The notes under the pieces were generated by a model. That model was given only the letters and a program-made list of their open reading frames with translations. It searched no databases and had not been told where the DNA came from. From Phoronis australis (Eukaryota > Phoronida > Phoronidae): 64,000 nucleotides of DNA. Below, piece after piece: positions 1 through 11,633 of the stretch. The first letter of the stretch is position 1, and every line of letters starts with the position of its first letter. The translations under genes and the position numbers were made by a program. The stretch lies in assembly GCA_002633005.1 (NCBI GenBank), contig NMRA01000248.1:225664-289663 (forward strand). Direction: 5' to 3'.

Positions 1-1181
1 AAAAGTCCACTGAAAAGGCGCAGACGCACAGTTCACAGCTCTGAAGGTGGTAACCTGTTTTTTTTAGTCCTACAGCTTTTTTGTTAGCAACTTGGTCAGA
101 AATGCGAGCCCCCCCATACTAAAGGCTGGGTACTACGCGCATGGGAAGGACATCCACAATCTCTCTGAAATAATAACACCGCAAAATGTCATACAAAATA
201 TAAACCACGTACACAAATCAGGTAAGCAACTTAGTCTACAAAATGTAAGTGCCAGTAAGAAGACCTAGCTCACCACCATATCGAATTTGTTCAACATTCT
301 ATCGGTGATCAAAAGGATAAATAACATTTGTGTCTGCGACGTCAGGAAACGATAGTCTCGCATCTACTCAGTAAATGCATTTAAGCCCAAGGCTCTTGTT
401 TCATAAACGTTTAAGTCTACAAACCAGTAGCGGGTTTAAGGGGGGTGGGGTGCAAGAGGGCCATGCTCCACCCCTCATTATTGTCCACTAATAAACCCGG
501 GTGCAGGTCAGGTTCCAGAGGCAAACAATCCCACGGATGATAACAATTCCTAGACTGGCTAGCTTAGACATCATCGCATCAAAATAAAAAAAATTAATAT
601 ACTCAAACAGAAATAATGAAATCAAAAGTAAAAACAGCACCCGGGCGTGGATTTCGTTCGACGAAACTGTAATCGACACAGGGACGACCAGGGAAGCGTA
701 CAGCGTTCAACGTAGCGACCGGGTGTGACGACTTCGTCGATCACTATGTCTGCCCATCTGACAGCATCTCGACCACTGCCTGCACCTTCTTGTTACACTT
801 AAACTCCGCCAAAGTAGCCGTCTTATTCGTAAATTATCATGTTGGGAAACGCCCGACCACATTGCACGACCAAAACCAATGCTACGTTTCTGTTATTGCA
901 AATTACACGACAAACTGTATTCTTACGATGGACACTAGACCGTGATACTTCATGATGTAACGCAAGTTTCCTTGTCAGTTGTCAATATGTCAAAATCAAG
1001 TGAAACACACCGGCAGTACGTGGATCCCCGACTTCAAATGCCTATTGTTTAGGAACCAATGGAATGCGACTCTTTTAGATGTATGACCTCTTTTAGTGTA
1101 TGTACGGTCAGTGTACGTTACATATTTCCCAAAAATGCTGTAGCCCAGCTAGCTCCCACAGTCTTGGTCGACATAATAAAT
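1..1181. other. Gene-poor region upstream of the peroxidase gene
   Basis: No coding exon, RNA gene or repeat could be supported here. It should hold the promoter and any first exon of the downstream peroxidase gene, but no clear TATA box or start exon was seen. Confidence 0.4.
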
Positions 1182-1225
1182 ATGAAGTATTTCTTTTCAG
1201 TCTTGTTTTACACTTTGCTTTGCAG
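1182..1225 (+). other. Possible signal peptide out of frame with the peroxidase
   Basis: An ATG at 1182 opens a short hydrophobic reading frame beginning MKYFFSVLFYTLLC, which has the look of a signal peptide. It abuts exon 1 of the peroxidase but is in a different frame and stops just after it. Either a small intron, an indel in the assembly, or chance explains it. Confidence 0.3.
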
Positions 1226-4200
1226 TTAATAGAGGGCAGCACTTCTCCTCAGGGCCCCACATTCAAGACATTTATCCCGTCCTTCGTTCGCCTGGCATTC
1301 CATGACTGCGTTGGATTCTGTGACGGATGTATCAATTTCGACATACAGGACAATGCTGGTACTGTACTATAGAAAGTTTTGTTGCACATGTGATGAAAAT
1401 GTAGTATTTTAGGATAGAGTACATAGTTGAGAGCCAGACCGATCCTTTATGGGCTTATCGGGCCACACAGTGTATGGCCCTCGGAATAGCATTGTTCTCA
1501 CAGTCTGTCCGTAAACCCTGGGCTGATATCACCCTCGGATTCATTCCGTATTTGTATATTATGGCACTGCATACTGTACGAGACCTTTGAAATACATTGA
1601 AGGTCTTATTTCAGGTTTGGAAGTAGGCGTAATACCTCTACAGCGCCTGTATGATAACGAGGGGTACAGAGAGATTCTCAGTGTGGCCGACCTCTGGGCC
1701 CTAGCAGGGATCACAGCAGTGGAGATGGCGGCAAGGAACGCTGGCGGAGAGGTCCATCTACCTTTTAGGTCAGAGTATAACAGGGCTTGGAATTTTCCTC
1801 TTTTAAGAGGATTTCCTGTTTTTTGCTTTCTATTTCCCTTATTTTATTTCTTACATTTCCTTCTGTTTTCTTCTCTTTTTATCATTATTTTGAGTATATT
1901 CATGCAAACACGTTTATTTCAGCTAAACTTTGCAATACACCATAAATTTCTTTCAGACAAGCCTATTTATTTATGAATCTATACATCACCTAGAAAATTT
2001 TCCTCTTTTTTGTCATTGGTCATTCCAAGCCCTGGTATAAATGCAGTTTTGATCGTGATACTGCATAATCAACATGGCGCAGCAATATCAATAATTCCAT
2101 GTCAGGGTTGTTGTGCAGCGCTGGTTTTAAGAGAATAAGCCGAGTTCACCGAAGTATCCTCAATACCCTGACCTCGCCAGTGACAAGCAATATGTTACAA
2201 AATGGGTCCCTCTAGAGCAGTTGGTCGGCGAGGTAAGAATGGAAGAAAATCCTGAGTTTGAGCAAAGATTTCTCGTTGCGGTTGTCTCGCTAGTGTCGTG
2301 GTTTTGGAACGGCACACCTAGGCTTCGTCCAGAAGACACAAGAGGAGAAACCTTCGCTTGTGTAACGAAAATGGAAACGGTGAATTCTATCACGTAATCA
2401 ACTAACACTAATTTGATTGCAATAAAATTTTTCGTTTCTGCTACACCGCAGGTGGGGACGAAAGGACTGCAGCACACCTCCGTTCACTAAACGGCCTAAC
2501 GTCCTCCCGAACGCTGATCTTGGCTGGCAAGGCACTCGACAGTTTTTCACAGAGGAGTTTGGATTCAAGCCAAGGGAAATGGTCGCCGCGTTGGGGGCGC
2601 ATACTCTCGGTAAAGTAAGTGATACGCCCCCTCCCATTTTAGGCGAATTGCCCAGTTGGCATTTAGACATTTCTCCATAACCTGTTGTATGTTTGTTATC
2701 ATTGAAGTTGGCAAATGTCTTTGATTTTCGTCTCCGTGATGTTTATGGACTCCAAGGCCTATCTCTTACTGGTTTGGTGTCCGACTTCGTAACTGTAACG
2801 ACACATGTGCATTTAGTGGCGGTAAATATATCTATCTTAGATGTGTTTTAAAGCAAGATGTTGGTGTAGAGTTTGCACCGTGTCACCTTTGTTAACATCA
2901 TTTTGTGGTTCTGGCTGTGTGCCCATGTTGAATTCTTAAACGAAGCGCTTTGGGGTATGAAACCATTGTCACTCTTATCCAGTCTTGAATTGTCGACGAA
3001 TGAGCTGGCGATTCAAGACCCGGCTCCAAGCAGGCACGCCCCACTTTCACACTCCGATCAATGTTAAAGCGGCTTGGAACGCGAAAGCATACACAATGAC
3101 ATTATTTAAAGTGGTTCGCTGCCTCTGAAACAGAATTCAACGTATTCACCAACGAGTTTTACGGTTTGCTGCAAAAGGTTTTGTTTCCTGTTGATGTCAA
3201 AGCATTTTTCTTTTAGTTTTAACTTTAAAAACCATTTATCATCTGCTCGTCACTTCGTTGATTTTTCTCCCACAAGGCAAACCACGTCTCCTTATATTTG
3301 CAATTCGAGATATACACGTAGCACATTTCCCTTTACATATTATGGTAAACGTGACCCTTGACTTTTGATGTAAACAAAACAATTGCGACATCAAGCAGCA
3401 GCCCGATTACGAGGCAATTGTCGTTTAAAATTATTTCCAAAGGTATCGTAGTGTTCTGATGTATTTTAAATTGCACTAGGAATTCTCTTGCTTCACTAGC
3501 TTGCCTCATACTGTGACGTCGACGTCAGATTCCGAGGTTTATCACACGATTTAGCTGCCCTTAATATCCTTCTTGTCAGTCAGCTGTTTATTGAATGACC
3601 GCTAGTGTATGTGGGCATTTACCGTAAGTGAAAAAATTAGGGACTCTGTGGTAACTTTAGAGTTTTTCCTTCCCGCGTGTTTCAAAAATCGTGGATTTTA
3701 TGCTTTTTTTGGAATTTCCCTCTCGGGATAAAGCGAATAACTCTGATAGTAGATGTTGCGAGGAATTGTTTGAACGATATTTTTGACAAGCGTTCTCTTT
3801 CCATGCCTCTTTAAGATATATCAATCCCAATGAACTTTGAAGAGGTTCCTTGAGTCGCTGTTGGTTTTGATGTTCTTGTTGACAACATGAATAAAGTCCT
3901 ATTATGTCGAGGAAATTTTAGACCAATTTATGAAAGTAAAATGCCTAATTCGATTTATTTTCATTTTTAGCTAGTTAGAAGGGCAAAATGCAGTTTTAAA
4001 GCGGATGTAAACTCTTGTTCCGTCCAAGAAGAGAGTTTTTTATTTAGATCATTTACCGCTACAAAAATTCACTTCAACTTGGATAGGAAGTCAGATTTTC
4101 GGATTTGCATAACTTGACAGTTCGTTATTTCTGAAATTCGTGCTCGTCACATAAAGTTAATCGCAGTGACAAGCCAAGTTCTAGAGTCTGATATCAAACA

Positions 4201-7014
4201 ATAACGAAACCCTGAAATCAGTTTGAGATTTAAGTTCATAAGGAGGTGAAGTGGTCTAAACACATTTTGTATCGGAACTTGATGCTCGACAGTCGAATTC
4301 CTTCAACAGACAGTTCATCTGTCAAGTATGTTGCATATCTGAAACAATTCTTTAAAGAACCGCCCTTTTATCAATCAAGTAATTCAACCCATATTGGTTC
4401 AGAAATTTCATTCACCTCACGTATTGCGTGTGTACGCAGAGCTTTTTCTAACCACGAGAAGTAATCCATTCACGTAATTAATTTGTCCTTTTGCAGGCTT
4501 CTATGGCCAATTCGGGCTTCACGGGAGCGTGGGTACCGAAACAGGACCAGCTGACCAATAGATATTACGTGGACATGCTGAATGTCACTCTGCAGTGGCA
4601 TCAGATTGACGTCAATGCCAACTACAGCCGCAGAAAGCCAAAGTATGAAAAATTAGCATACTGTCCAAGTAGAGCAAGTTCCTTGCGAGAAAAGTAAAAA
4701 CCTCATAAAACCCAGCGAATCACACAAATGAAGGCCGAGGATTTTGCGGAGCATGCTCGCGTGTGCTAGTGGTGGCCTCAACTGAAATAATCGGTCAGTT
4801 ACGAATAACGAATTACATGATAGAATTTCCCGTTTTCGTTACGTAAGCGAAGATTTTTCACCGCAATATCTCGCAAGTGTCTTGCGCACACGCTTGTTAA
4901 ACACGTGCGACATTGTTGCGCGCTTCCCTTGAAGCGCCAAAATGGTTTCTAGAACATCAAATCCAGTCTTAAATGGCGGCCATGTATTATCTGAATTGTA
5001 GTACTAAGGCGGTGTTTGAAAAAAGTACCTGTGTTCTCACATGAAATGTTTCCAGTCGCGTAGACAGGTAAAATCAAGTAAAAGAATGTTTTCCAAGAGT
5101 TTTTGCACTGGTTGTTTTGATTTCATTATTTCAGTTTAGCTGGCTTTAACTTAAGACCAGAACTCAGTAAAGAATTTGGTGTTGTGTTACTTCTCATTTC
5201 CTGACTCATTCGTAATTTGGTCAATTTCGTCATTTCATTTATCACACAAGGTGGCAGTGGGAGCGGCCTGGTATTCCAAGACCTTTTATGATGATGAACT
5301 CGGACATGTCCATTTCAAGGAAAATTTCTGTGAGTACAAAACTACATGTATATTTTGTTTTGTTATTAATATCGATAGAACTAACCCGGCTGTAATGCCA
5401 ACTCCCGCACGTTACCTATGTACATGTATTCTATTTAGAGCTTGTGACCGAGACTAGCCGCGAGAGTTCGCGCGAAGACTTTAGGGTTGTCTGCTCAACT
5501 GAGTTTTGCTCGCGAATTTTAGTTATCAAGTCCAGGCTAATTTTGTTGCTTCATCAAGCGATAATTTTGAGGTACGGCTCCATACAATCAGCGATTTCTC
5601 GGCAAAATTAGCCAACAAACCCGGCCATTACACTGATCATTCTTTATAAGCATCTTTGGCCCTTGTTGGGTGTAATACCGGGAGTAGTTCGGTCTCATGA
5701 GATCTTTTCAACTTCAGTAGAACCACTTTCGACAACCTATCATACTACATGTACATGCCAGGACTTTTTTAGCAAGACTTTTTTGAGTGCTAAAATCATG
5801 TAACAACGTTTTACGGAAAGAAGTGACATTGTGATTTCTGATTGTTTATTCTGCAATTATAAATGAAACGTGTTTAAGTAACTTTCAAAAAATTACTCAC
5901 AATTGCTTTAGCTAAGTGTGTGTGTATTATTACTGTTTTCAATCCCTGTTTCTATATTGCCAGCTTCCCAGATGCCCTTTTTTCTCAGTTCGATAACTAA
6001 GAAGTAGGCCTGGACTGTACAGTGTACTTGTCCCGCTCCTGGCGGACTGTCCCACTTCTTTTACTTTTTTCCGTCATCCCCCAAAGCATCTAAATGTCCC
6101 GCTTTTTTACACAAGGCCACATTGACATGTTATCATTGCAATTTCCCACGCCTAGTCATATTTTCCCGCTCCACTGAACAGAAAAAACAGCACGTTTCGT
6201 GGGATTTTTGCGGCACCGCATTCAACTACAAAAAACAACAAAAAGGCTGTTGTGCATTTCCCGTTCGACTAAAAACGCTGTCAGCGCGTCTTTATGTGTC
6301 TCAGCGCAAAATAATTTTGGAACAACTTAAAATGTTCAGGCGATACACACCGGTGGCCTGGTAATCGCCGCGTTCATGTCTTTCAAATTGCGACTTGCAC
6401 TTTGAGGCTGTATATTTCAAAAAATTGTGGCCCCCTTGTCGTGATTTGTTGCAGTAGATCCGCCACTATGTCAACATGGCTGCAGAGATGCGCATTCATT
6501 AAAGGACCATGGTCAAGTCCATTGTAATTATGGTCAGCGCATTTCTGTTTTATTTTCATCAACGTCATCAGTGTAAGTGAACTAAAAGCACGTTTCGTTC
6601 TTGCTGCGTTCTGATAAACACTGATTCAGTTGCATTTTCTTTTGTGTTTTCCAGCTGGATTCCAGTGGTTTCTGCACCAACTGTGACGTCGTGTTTGACT
6701 GTCCGAAACAAACAGAGACAATAGCTTACGTCAAAGAATACGCCGAAGACTTTGAAAAGTGGCTTAAAGACTTTCAACGAGTGTTCATTAAAATAATTGA
6801 GCACGTCAAGTATGATCTACAAGAACCTCTCGAGGATGATGAGGACTCTACTGCTAAGTTTGGTGTAGATGGTCATCAAAACAGCATCGCTTCCCAACTT
6901 GAAAAAGAGTCCTTGCCATTGCGCTATAGCAGTCTGTTTAATGTTATCGATAAAGCAAGAAAGAAGGGCCTGTCACAGCCATCTACACGTCAGGATATCC
7001 ACGGAAAACTTTAG
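1226..7014 (+). CDS. Plant-type (non-animal superfamily) haem peroxidase, secretory or ascorbate-peroxidase-like, partial model
   Basis: Predicted H2O2-dependent haem peroxidase. Exons with GT-AG borders: 1226-1358 (or from 1253), 1615-1768, 2452-2614, 4497-4642 and the last, 6655-7014. Phases agree across the first three junctions (1, 2, 0). Exon 1 carries the distal motif RLAFHDCVG with catalytic Arg and His, followed by CDGC. Exon 2 carries the ADLWALAG helix, exon 3 the WGRKDC segment and the proximal haem-ligand motif ALGAHTLGK. Exon 4 continues the fold. The last exon carries YVKEYAEDFEKWLKDF, matching the C-terminal helix of the superfamily, then an acidic and then basic extension of about 65 residues ending at TAG. 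Exon 4 ends in phase 2 but the last exon begins in phase 0, so at least one exon between 4643 and 6654 is missing from this model. The N-terminal exon is also unresolved. The distal Phe is like classes II and III; the C-terminal helix is like class I. Family assignment is firm, class is not. Confidence 0.88.
5251..5329 (+). other. Candidate extra exon inside the peroxidase gene
   Basis: A stretch bounded by an AG acceptor (5249-5250) and a strong donor reading GTGAGT at 5330. It translates to VAVGAAWYSKTFYDDELGHV and a little more. Its start phase (0, or 1 if the acceptor at 5256-5257 is used) and its end phase (1) fit neither exon 4 nor the last exon, and I do not recognise the peptide as part of the peroxidase fold. 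It may be chance. Confidence 0.25.
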
Positions 7015-7654
7015 CACGTTCACTTTTAACGAGTAATTTAGTTCAATGAACCCATTTCTAACACGATTAGTAACACTACTGTAGTAGCTTGCCTTCCTTC
7101 AAATGCATTTTTATAATATAGACGCCCTTAGCGTTATGAATGTGGCCTTGCAACTCTCTTGTTGGACCTTTGAAGATGTAACACTTTGCGGTGATTAGTG
7201 CCCGGGTATTAATCTCAACAATCGGTTCCCCACTCAAAATTGGCTAAAACTGTCATGGCTGGGCGGGTTCGAGTAAAGTTATACATGTTTTCTAGAATCA
7301 AGCGACATGATTCGTTAAGTTTTGTGTTTAAGTCCAGTCCGAGTTCCAAGATTAGACCATGGTTCCGGGGAAAGAAGTTGGCATGGCGCATGATGTCAAG
7401 TAGGAACAGCTGTTAGTTCTTGCTAATCCCACGCCGAAGAAAGGAGCAATCAGTTTTGTATAGTATAACTTGTACAAGTCAAAAGTTAGTTCTTTTACCG
7501 GAAGGCAGGTAACAACACCTTTAGTGTCGGTACCAAAACGATTTAGAATGTTTTTACGAAAGAAAAATGCGTAATTGAGGTTAAGCCCGAAAAGCACTAC
7601 AAAGCATGATAGTTATATTTGCACGTGCCAAAACCATGGCAATAACCGATCGGA

Positions 7655-8165
7655 ACTACTACCACTACCACCACTACAACAACAACTACTACTACTTCTA
7701 CTGCTAATACTACAAGTACCACTGCTATTACTACTACTGCTACTGCTAGTACTACTAATACCATTAATATTACTACTACTACGACTACTACTACTACTAC
7801 TACTGCTACTGCTAATACTACTAATACCATTACTATTACTATTACTACTACTACGACTTCTACTACTACTGCTACTGCTAACACTACTAATACCATTACT
7901 ATTACTATTACTGCAACTACGACTTCTACTGCTACTGCTACTGCTAATACTTCTAATACCATTACTATTACTACTACTACGACTTCTACTGCTACTGCTA
8001 CAGCTAATACTACTAGTACCAGTACTATTACTACTACTGCTAATACTACTAATACCACTACTATTACTACTACTACCACTTCTATTGCTACTGCTACTGC
8101 TAATACTGCTAGTACCAGACTACTACTGCGACTGCTACTGCTACTACTACTACTCCAAATACTCC
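7655..8165. repeat. Triplet microsatellite, CTA/CTG/ATA type
   Basis: About 500 bp of imperfect trinucleotide repeat, mainly ACT/CTG with AAT and ACC variants. It is open in several frames on both strands (poly-Leu, poly-Val), which is the expected result of a triplet repeat without stops and not evidence of a gene. Confidence 0.9.
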
Positions 8166-8644
8166 ATTATGACTGGTAGTGCTACTACCACTCCTACTAC
8201 TAGTAGTAAGACTGGTAGTAGTACTCAGAACTAGTAGTGATGTGTGGATTGCATGCACCATACTTCATGACTTAAGGTTCTACAGAAAATCGATAACAAC
8301 TCTAAGAAATTTTACAACAATCGTAAGAAGGTCCCTACTGTGTTTGCCATACAGGTAATGATCAGCTGTTTCAAGGCAATATTACAAATCAAGTTTTCTA
8401 TTAGACTTCATAAAAACATGTGTGGATGGACTGGATGGGCCACTGTCCCAACTAATTTTCAAAACAACTTGGCATAAACACCAATAATCTGTTAATTAAG
8501 TAAAGTAATAATTCCAATAATACTATCAAACCAACACACTAAGTAAAATATGTCATGAATATAACACGGATTGCGTGATAATGGGTCGAGATTTGGGTCG
8601 AGAGACAAGTTGATGCCCGTTTACTAGTCGCTTCGCCCGCAACT

Positions 8645-8960
8645 ATTATTATTTTCAATTGTGATTATTGTTAGTGGTAGTTGTATTAGTAGTGTTATTA
8701 GCAGTGGTGTTACTGGTTGGTAGGGGTGATATGGTAATAACAGTAGCAGCAGTGGTCGTAGCAGTAGCCGTGGTCGTAGCAGTAACAGTAGTACTGCGGA
8801 AGAAGTAGTAATAGTAGTAGTATAGCAGTCGTAGTCGTAGTCGTAGAGTTAATGAAAGTGAGAGTAGCAGTTGTAGCAACAGTATCGGGGCAGTAGCAGT
8901 AGCCACCAGCTCGAGCTGCATAAGCCGAAGTAGTAGCAATAGCAGTAGGCCAAGTGGCAA
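8645..8960. repeat. Triplet microsatellite, TAG/CAG type
   Basis: About 300 bp of imperfect TAG, CAG and GTA triplets. Its plus strand is broadly complementary to the 7.7-8.2 kb tract, so the two form a loose inverted pair separated by about 480 bp of ordinary sequence. Confidence 0.85.
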
Positions 8961-8993
8961 TATCCTACTTGGAGTACGGGTAAAAGCATTCAT

Positions 8994-11426
8994 GATTTGG
9001 CTTCATTGTAATTGTTGTTGTGGTATAGTAGTAGAAGTCGCAATGGATTGTAGTGTTCTGAATTATTTAGTAATAACAAAAAACATCGCTATCATGATAA
9101 CCATGGTAACAGCAGTGGAAGTCGTAGATGTAGATACTACTGGGAAGGGGAAACTGATGGCAAGGATCGAAGTTGACCGTTTATAGCATTTCGGCTGGAG
9201 ACAGGGTTAAAATATTACCAGATACATACATCATATTCGCAATTTTATGGTTGATGTTGAATTTTATGAAAATCAACACGTATTAAGTTTAGAATAAAAT
9301 AGTCGTTCAGTAAACTAAGCCTTTTTAGACAAAGCTATGTGTCGGTTGTTAGAGCCTATTCGCCAACTGAATCGTAATAAGTTGCTGACGCCCGTAACAA
9401 TCGCTCCAAGGGACATTATCGGCGAGAAGAGTGGTTTTCTGAGAACAGTTAGCTTTATTGTATAACCTAACCATCAATCCTTGAGAGTCTAACCTTCTGC
9501 TGGCGACCGTGCGAAATCCTATATTAACTGGTATAGTCACTGGCTCTGAGTTTAGCAAAAAAACTGGGTGGCGAGATTTGGCAACATGTAATAAAACCAA
9601 AAAAACATAGGATTTTGTCACTCTTCACCAAGCTTGCAACTTCACTAGGAAATCGATTCCATCCAACAATAATACCAACAAATGCGTATTCGGACGTAAA
9701 ACCCTTATTGTTGCTTTAACGAGAAATCTGTGCGACCAATTTTTATTTGAAAGCATGAAACCCCTTGATTTGTCAGCCTGGTAGTGCCACTGAAGCATAT
9801 TTCAAATCTTATTCGCAAAAATTGACTGTTATTACAATAGTTTACATATGTCTGACAAAATACCTTATACTCGATCATTTTCGAGGAACTTCAAATACGA
9901 AATGCATATCGTGTAGCGGGAAAAATATGTAACAGAAACGCCCTCAAGAGCGTGGAAATTTGTTTACTACTTGTCCTAGGTTAAAGGTTGGGCTGTCAAT
10001 GAAATTAATCTCCCGCCAGAGGCATAGAGCAGGCGTGCGTTCAGAAACGCTAGGACCTACCGCTAAGACCTAGCTAAAATCTAGCTAAAGTCACGTGTTC
10101 TCATTTAAAATACACGGCAATATCTCGCGTAATCTCGCGAAGATTTGCTTTTTAGCGAGACCCTAGCGTTACTGTATACGTACAGGGTGTATACCCTCAG
10201 TGCTTTCATTCACCGATAGAGTCGCCAAAATATTGAGTCAACCAGGTGCACATAGATGGCCGCCGAAAACGAAGAGAAACGTAGTCCTGATATTTTGGGA
10301 GAGCGGTGACTTTGTGTTCACGAACACAGCAAGGGAGATAAATCCTCAACCAAATTCATTCAGAAAAAATACCTTACGTTTTGCAAGTCAATTTGACATA
10401 GAAACAAAATTAAATCAGTAATTGAGAATACCTTTCAGCTTTTTGTTGTGAATTGTGACGTTTTCGTCTAAATAGGGTCTTATTACAATCGACCAAGGGG
10501 TTAGTTAGTCTGCTATGACGTTATCTTTTTTAAAAATAAAATTATGACTTAAAATGTGTTGACATAATTATAATACTAATAATTCTAATAATAATGTCAC
10601 ATAAAAATAAAAATTTTAGACTCTTTGATCTTTTTTCTTCCAGAAAATATATACTTTTACTAGTTGACGTAGCCTAGTTTTTGATATAAGAGTTAGAACG
10701 ATAGTCACTAAATAGGGCTTGGGACAGATTGTAGACTGAGTTGGGTAGCTTCCGTGATTGATTGCGTGCCCTGCTGCCGAGAGTCTTTGAGAAGTTAAAT
10801 TGTTAAGCCATCTGGCAGCCCATACCCTATCATGCTCTGATAATATTAAAGGAGAATGCCACCCGATTCAATTAGGCTTTTTTACCGTCTTCTCGAATTC
10901 CCGGCGTGGTGGACCTTTTTGCTAACAAAAGAGCGTGTGGACCGAAAAAAAAACGGGAGCACCACTNCCCCCCCCCCCCGGGTGTGCGCATGATTCCGGT
11001 TCGAACTGATAGCCTGTGAAACTTAACGTTCCACCTGCAAAGTCTTCGTCGGATAAACTCTTGTCTGAGTCGGGATTACGAGTTGCCATGTTGACGTTTA
11101 TTACAGAGCTTCTGTTTCAAAATGAGTTATTCTCACCCTAACCAATGCTTATATAAAGGCTGAAACAAAGTCTGTCTCATTAGATACAATTTTTAATGCC
11201 TTTGCAGTATTCGTGAATGCAAATGAGAAGCCAGCAATGAATAAATCACCGCGTTACCGGCTTTAGGTGCAATAAAACTAATTTACCGGACACCGAGGCC
11301 GGGTGAGCTCATGCTAATTCAGTATTTTCTGACAGAAACTGTTGTGGAACAATAACTCGATTTCTATCCCACGGAAAGGTGTTAGGGGAATCTTTATTTA
11401 CATTTACATTACTCAAATAATGATTG
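8994..11426. other. Non-coding interval
   Basis: No supported gene. Scattered short reading frames lack splice or domain support. A gap (N at 10967) sits beside a run of C, typical of a sequencing break. Confidence 0.5.
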
Positions 11427-11633
11427 TCAATGTACGGTGGTTGTGAAAGGACGGCACGGCAACTATTTTTCTCCGTTGCTAACTCTATCAATAAACTTTT
11501 TAACTCTATCTTACTTAGTAAGTCTACCGATAGAGATACTAAGTCTATCGATAGAGTTAGTGAGACTATCGATAGAGTTAGCAACGGAGAAAAATTGTTG
11601 CCGTGCCGTCCTTTTACAGCCACCGTATCAATG
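11427..11633. mobile_element. Fold-back MITE with 6-bp target duplication
   Basis: A 195-bp element at 11433-11627 flanked on both sides by TCAATG (11427-11432 and 11628-11633). The ends are long terminal inverted repeats of about 55 bp, starting TACGGTGG and ending CCACCGTA. The centre carries repeated CTATCGATAGAG palindromes. There is no coding capacity. A 6-bp target duplication with TAC ends resembles what is described for the IS3EU superfamily, but that assignment is inference. Confidence 0.8.

Noticed and set aside
7575-8234. 219-codon leucine-rich frame (plus) and 160-codon valine-rich frame (minus)
   Set aside because: Both are translations of a triplet microsatellite without stops; no splice, start or domain evidence.
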